A stretch of DNA of 37,355 bases from Paramacrobiotus metropolitanus (Eukaryota; Tardigrada; Eutardigrada; Parachela; Macrobiotidae), in NCBI RefSeq assembly GCF_019649055.1, contig NW_026570583.1, forward strand, positions 1-37,355, given 5' to 3'. Below are positions 34,632 to 37,355 of this stretch, in pieces. A program made the position numbers and the translations under genes. The notes below the pieces were generated by a model. The model did no database searches. It was given only the letters and a program-made list of their open reading frames with translations, and was not told the origin of the DNA. The stretch's first letter is position 1; the number at the start of each line of letters is the position of its first letter.

Positions 34632-35576
34632 CTATTTGTTCGCGTGGCAGTTTATCACGCGCAACATTAATATACGGACATTAGGCAGACATAATGCAAA
34701 AATTATAGGATCCACCACCGCCTGAATACTGTATAACTGATCCAAATACAGCCAAGACGGGCGTTCCAAATGGTGGAAAAAATTAATGGTCCAATACAAC
34801 TGATTTGGACCCCATGAAACAAGAAGGCTTGTGGTCATAACCGTTAAGGTAAAGAGCGCCCGCGAGGATTCTCCTTGTCCACCTCGCACCCCGCTGATAT
34901 TACTCGCTCCTTCCTTTTTCCGGTTCTTCGAAGGATCCTTCCGTAGTAGGATAGTTTTGTACAAAATAAACGGACACACTCCCACCACCGCAATCACCGG
35001 AATATCGAAGACCAGGAAGAAATCAACAAAAATCCAGATGGCTTGCGCCGGGTGGGTGTCGTCCAGTCCACAAGGATTCGATCCCGGGTAATACATCAGC
35101 TGATTATATAAAATATTCGGCAGACAGAGTACGTGCAGTACAGTTAAGACACCGCAGCATAAAGTGACCGCTAACAGTTTTGTATGACGCTGTCGGTAGG
35201 AGACCGGTGACACTATGGCCCACACACGGTTGACAGCGATTAAGAGATGCGCATACGATGACATTCCCGTGATGACCCAGTTCCCGTAAATGTTGACGAT
35301 GCATGCCGGCATATTCAGAGCCCAGGCGCTGGAGATGGCATCGCTGGATATTTCTATCGGGTTGACCACAATACAGTAGGTCAGTAGATTGAAGACAAGC
35401 AGAAAAATGATGTAAACTGCAAATGGCGTCTGCAGCGGTTTTGATATCAAGAAAATCAGTAAAACTGGCAGGTTGGTAATTAGCACGGCGATACTTAGCG
35501 AAAGGTCAGCCCACATGGAAATGCTACTGGCTTCCTCCACGCTGGATATATTTTGCCGCGCGGTCTGATTATCCAT
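34632..35576 (-). CDS. Orphan rhodopsin-like GPCR, intact
   Basis: A single-exon coding region of 314 residues from MDNQTARQNISS. The frame stays open upstream to 35630, but a good acceptor (TTTTCCGTTAG) at about 35599 suggests a 5' UTR intron, so the internal ATG at 35576 is preferred. The N-terminus has two N-glycosylation sites (N3, N9). Seven helices lie at about 24-45, 52-73, 92-121, 133-155, 180-209, 240-262 and 277-300. Family marks: N35 in TM1, the C92-C169 pair linking TM3 and loop 2, W255-x-P257 in TM6. Two marks are atypical: the DRY position reads N116-R117-V118, and NPxxY reads D289-P-I-I-F. TM2 lacks the usual acidic residue. Basic, Ser/Gly-rich third inner loop (211-238). It would act at the plasma membrane and couple to a G protein; the ligand is unknown. 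A dead relative lies at 23443-24362. Confidence 0.92.
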   Translation of the reverse strand: MDNQTARQNISSVEEASSISMWADLSLSIAVLITNLPVLLIFLISKPLQTPFAVYIIFLLVFNLLTYCIVVNPIEISSDAISSAWALNMPACIVNIYGNWVITGMSSYAHLLIAVNRVWAIVSPVSYRQRHTKLLAVTLCCGVLTVLHVLCLPNILYNQLMYYPGSNPCGLDDTHPAQAIWIFVDFFLVFDIPVIAVVGVCPFILYKTILLRKDPSKNRKKEGASNISGVRGGQGESSRALFTLTVMTTSLLVSWGPNQLYWTINFFHHLERPSWLYLDQLYSIQAVVDPIIFALCLPNVRILMLRVINCHANK

Positions 35577-35599
35577 AAAGCTCGACGACAGTGAACCTA

Positions 35600-37355
35600 A
35601 CGGAAAACCATAAAAAATAAATTTGATCAAACTAAGAAATTTCTGATTGTTTGTGGAAAACAGCAGTCGAACGATAACTGACTGCTGAAAATTGTTCGTT
35701 ATGATTGGCAGCGTGAATTAAAGTCAAACCAAAAAAAGCACTTCACTAATTTGCTGAAAGCTGATGCAGATCAAGTCTGTTAGGAAAATAGTGGTACCAT
35801 ATATTTGTAATATATAATATGTGGTTGACAAAAGCAAAGAGTGTCTCAACACATACCCGAATCAAATGTATCGATACCGACAAGCGCCATTTTCCTGAAA
35901 CTCGTACCACGGCGTACGTATGTTGGGAGGCAATATCCAAGCAGTAAATTAATATTAAACTTCTAGTCCGTTAAATTAAACCGATTGTTAAAATATTGGT
36001 TCAAGGTTAGGTTATGGAAAGTGCCTCCAAAAACGTGATAAATGGAAGGTTTCATAATTGAGACAAACATTACTGCAGTCGCTTGCAGTGCGTTGTTTAC
36101 ATACAGGCAAACTACTTTATATGCAGTAGAAGGATGTTTCGGGTAAGGACCTCGACATGATCGGCATAATAATCGCCATTTGATATACAGCAACATTTTA
36201 CACCAGTACACAAGTTCCGGCACTTTGGGGAGACGGACCATCTGCGCAAAGCAAACAATGTCTATCCCGATGCATATCTGGATATGACGGTATTTCCTGG
36301 CATTATCGCGCAGGTTGTTGCTGATGCAGCTTTAAATCATAGGGGAATGCGGACATATCCCATTCATTACCTAACATTTCGCATGCCGAAAAGGCAAAAC
36401 TATCGACGAAAACAAAACCTGACAATTTATAAAAATATAATTGTTCAAGTGGTATTAAATCTATTTCACAACAGCGAGCAGTTAAATAAATTTACTTTAG
36501 TTTACTGTAAATACACATTTTATTCTTTGTGTTTTTTGTTTATTTTTAACGGTGATTGCGGACAATACATTTTCTTTTTTACTGGCTGCTACATATTTTA
36601 GTACGCAAATTGCGGTTGTTCGTCTTTGAATCTCTGTATTGTTTACACAGCCGCCAGCTCGAGCACAAGTCTTAATTATCTTGTATAATAATTTAGCATA
36701 TCTTGCAATGAAATGCGCGATCGTGTTCGTTTTCTTCGTATTAAACGACATTATTTTATGTAAATCTGTACTGTATCCCGGGCGTTGAGGCAACACTTCT
36801 GTACAAACGAACACAGCCAGTACACTTCTGTCTACGTATACCACTTCCTCTTGAAATACACTTCCGGCTGTCAAGGCAGTCCGCTCACTCCGCTGGACAT
36901 TCGAATACACAGTACTTTCGAGTACGATGCAGCACCGTTAACTTGACAGCTGCTGAATTTCGTACGTGTTTTTACCAGAACATTACTTTTTTTAAGCGAT
37001 CCATTTCCTTCCGCTGACAAGGGGTATATCTGATTACGGTGCAATTGTTAGTCTGTACTCTGTAGCAAGAAACGATAATAAGACTGTCAATAAGGCAATC
37101 CATATTCCTGAGTACCGTAGAGCAGCCGACGTCATAGTAGGGGCATCGATGGGGTTGCCAGACTGGCACAACCTCGAATTTTGCAATCCATAAAAACAGG
37201 CTGTTCAAGAATGTCTGCTTAACCTATGTTCTACAGAGTACTGCGTAAAGTATAACGCATGGCACGTTTTATCGGTGCGAAGCATTTCTGCAATGTACAT
37301 AAAGTCAACAAATTCTTTTCCCGTAAAGCTTTGCGAACTTAGTATAGGAATTTCT
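35600..37355. other. Right flank, no supported gene
   Basis: Adjacent to the GPCR this should be its 5' UTR intron and promoter. Further right, open frames on both strands (for example 36497-36910 minus and 36972-37208 minus) are Cys/Lys-rich or irregular and match no family I know. I leave them unannotated. Confidence 0.45.

Noticed and set aside
36497-36910. Cys/Lys-rich minus-strand open frame of 137 codons
   Set aside because: No family resemblance, irregular composition and poly-A/T tracts; it reads as chance open sequence.
1-37355. Search for tRNA or rRNA genes, CRISPR arrays, phage or bacterial operon features
   Set aside because: None seen. Intron-bearing metazoan genes and a Helitron make prokaryotic features unlikely.

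Overview
The window is animal nuclear DNA. Coding regions are split by short GT-AG introns (58 nt up to about 740 nt), AATAAA-type poly(A) signals follow several genes, and the recognisable families are metazoan: a C2H2 zinc-finger protein, rhodopsin-like GPCRs, BTB-BACK-PHR proteins of the BTBD3/BTBD6 kind, and a Helitron. The mix of a lineage-specific BTBD6-like expansion, compact introns and unusual GPCRs would fit a tardigrade or other small ecdysozoan. That placement is an inference, because no species-diagnostic sequence (rRNA, mitochondrial DNA) is present.

Plus strand, left part. A five-exon C2H2 zinc-finger gene spans 1222-4369. Every intron I could place in it is phase 1, but its reading frame is broken at three points. 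Two small four-helix membrane protein genes follow head to tail (5654-6772 and 7645-8864). Each has one phase-1 intron just after the first membrane helix, so they look like diverged tandem paralogues.

Minus strand, remainder. Three copies of an eight-exon BTB-BACK-PHR gene lie at 11525-14827 (copy A), 25821-28800 (copy B) and 30913-33650 (copy C). Exons 1-5 can be read without a break in all three and have nearly identical lengths. Exons 6-8, which encode the PHR domain, carry at least one unresolved lesion or phase conflict in every copy. An intact rhodopsin-like GPCR with an unbroken coding region lies at 34632-35576, and a clearly dead relative of it at about 23443-24362. A decayed Helitron (about 17782-22664) separates copy A from the dead GPCR. 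The order BTB copy A, dead GPCR, BTB copy B, BTB copy C, intact GPCR suggests duplication of a BTB-GPCR block, later interrupted by the Helitron.

The genes do not form a pathway that can be read from position. BTBD6-type proteins are usually Cul3 substrate adaptors, the GPCR is an orphan surface receptor, and the zinc-finger protein is a likely nuclear DNA-binding factor. Intergenic DNA makes up more than half of the window. It holds a compound hairpin block (15258-15420), a degenerate minisatellite (29438-29625) and short tandem repeats (30311-30365, 30466-30505). I found no tRNA, rRNA, CRISPR array or new multigene system. The most informative features are the duplicated and decaying BTB/GPCR cluster and the frame-broken zinc-finger gene.
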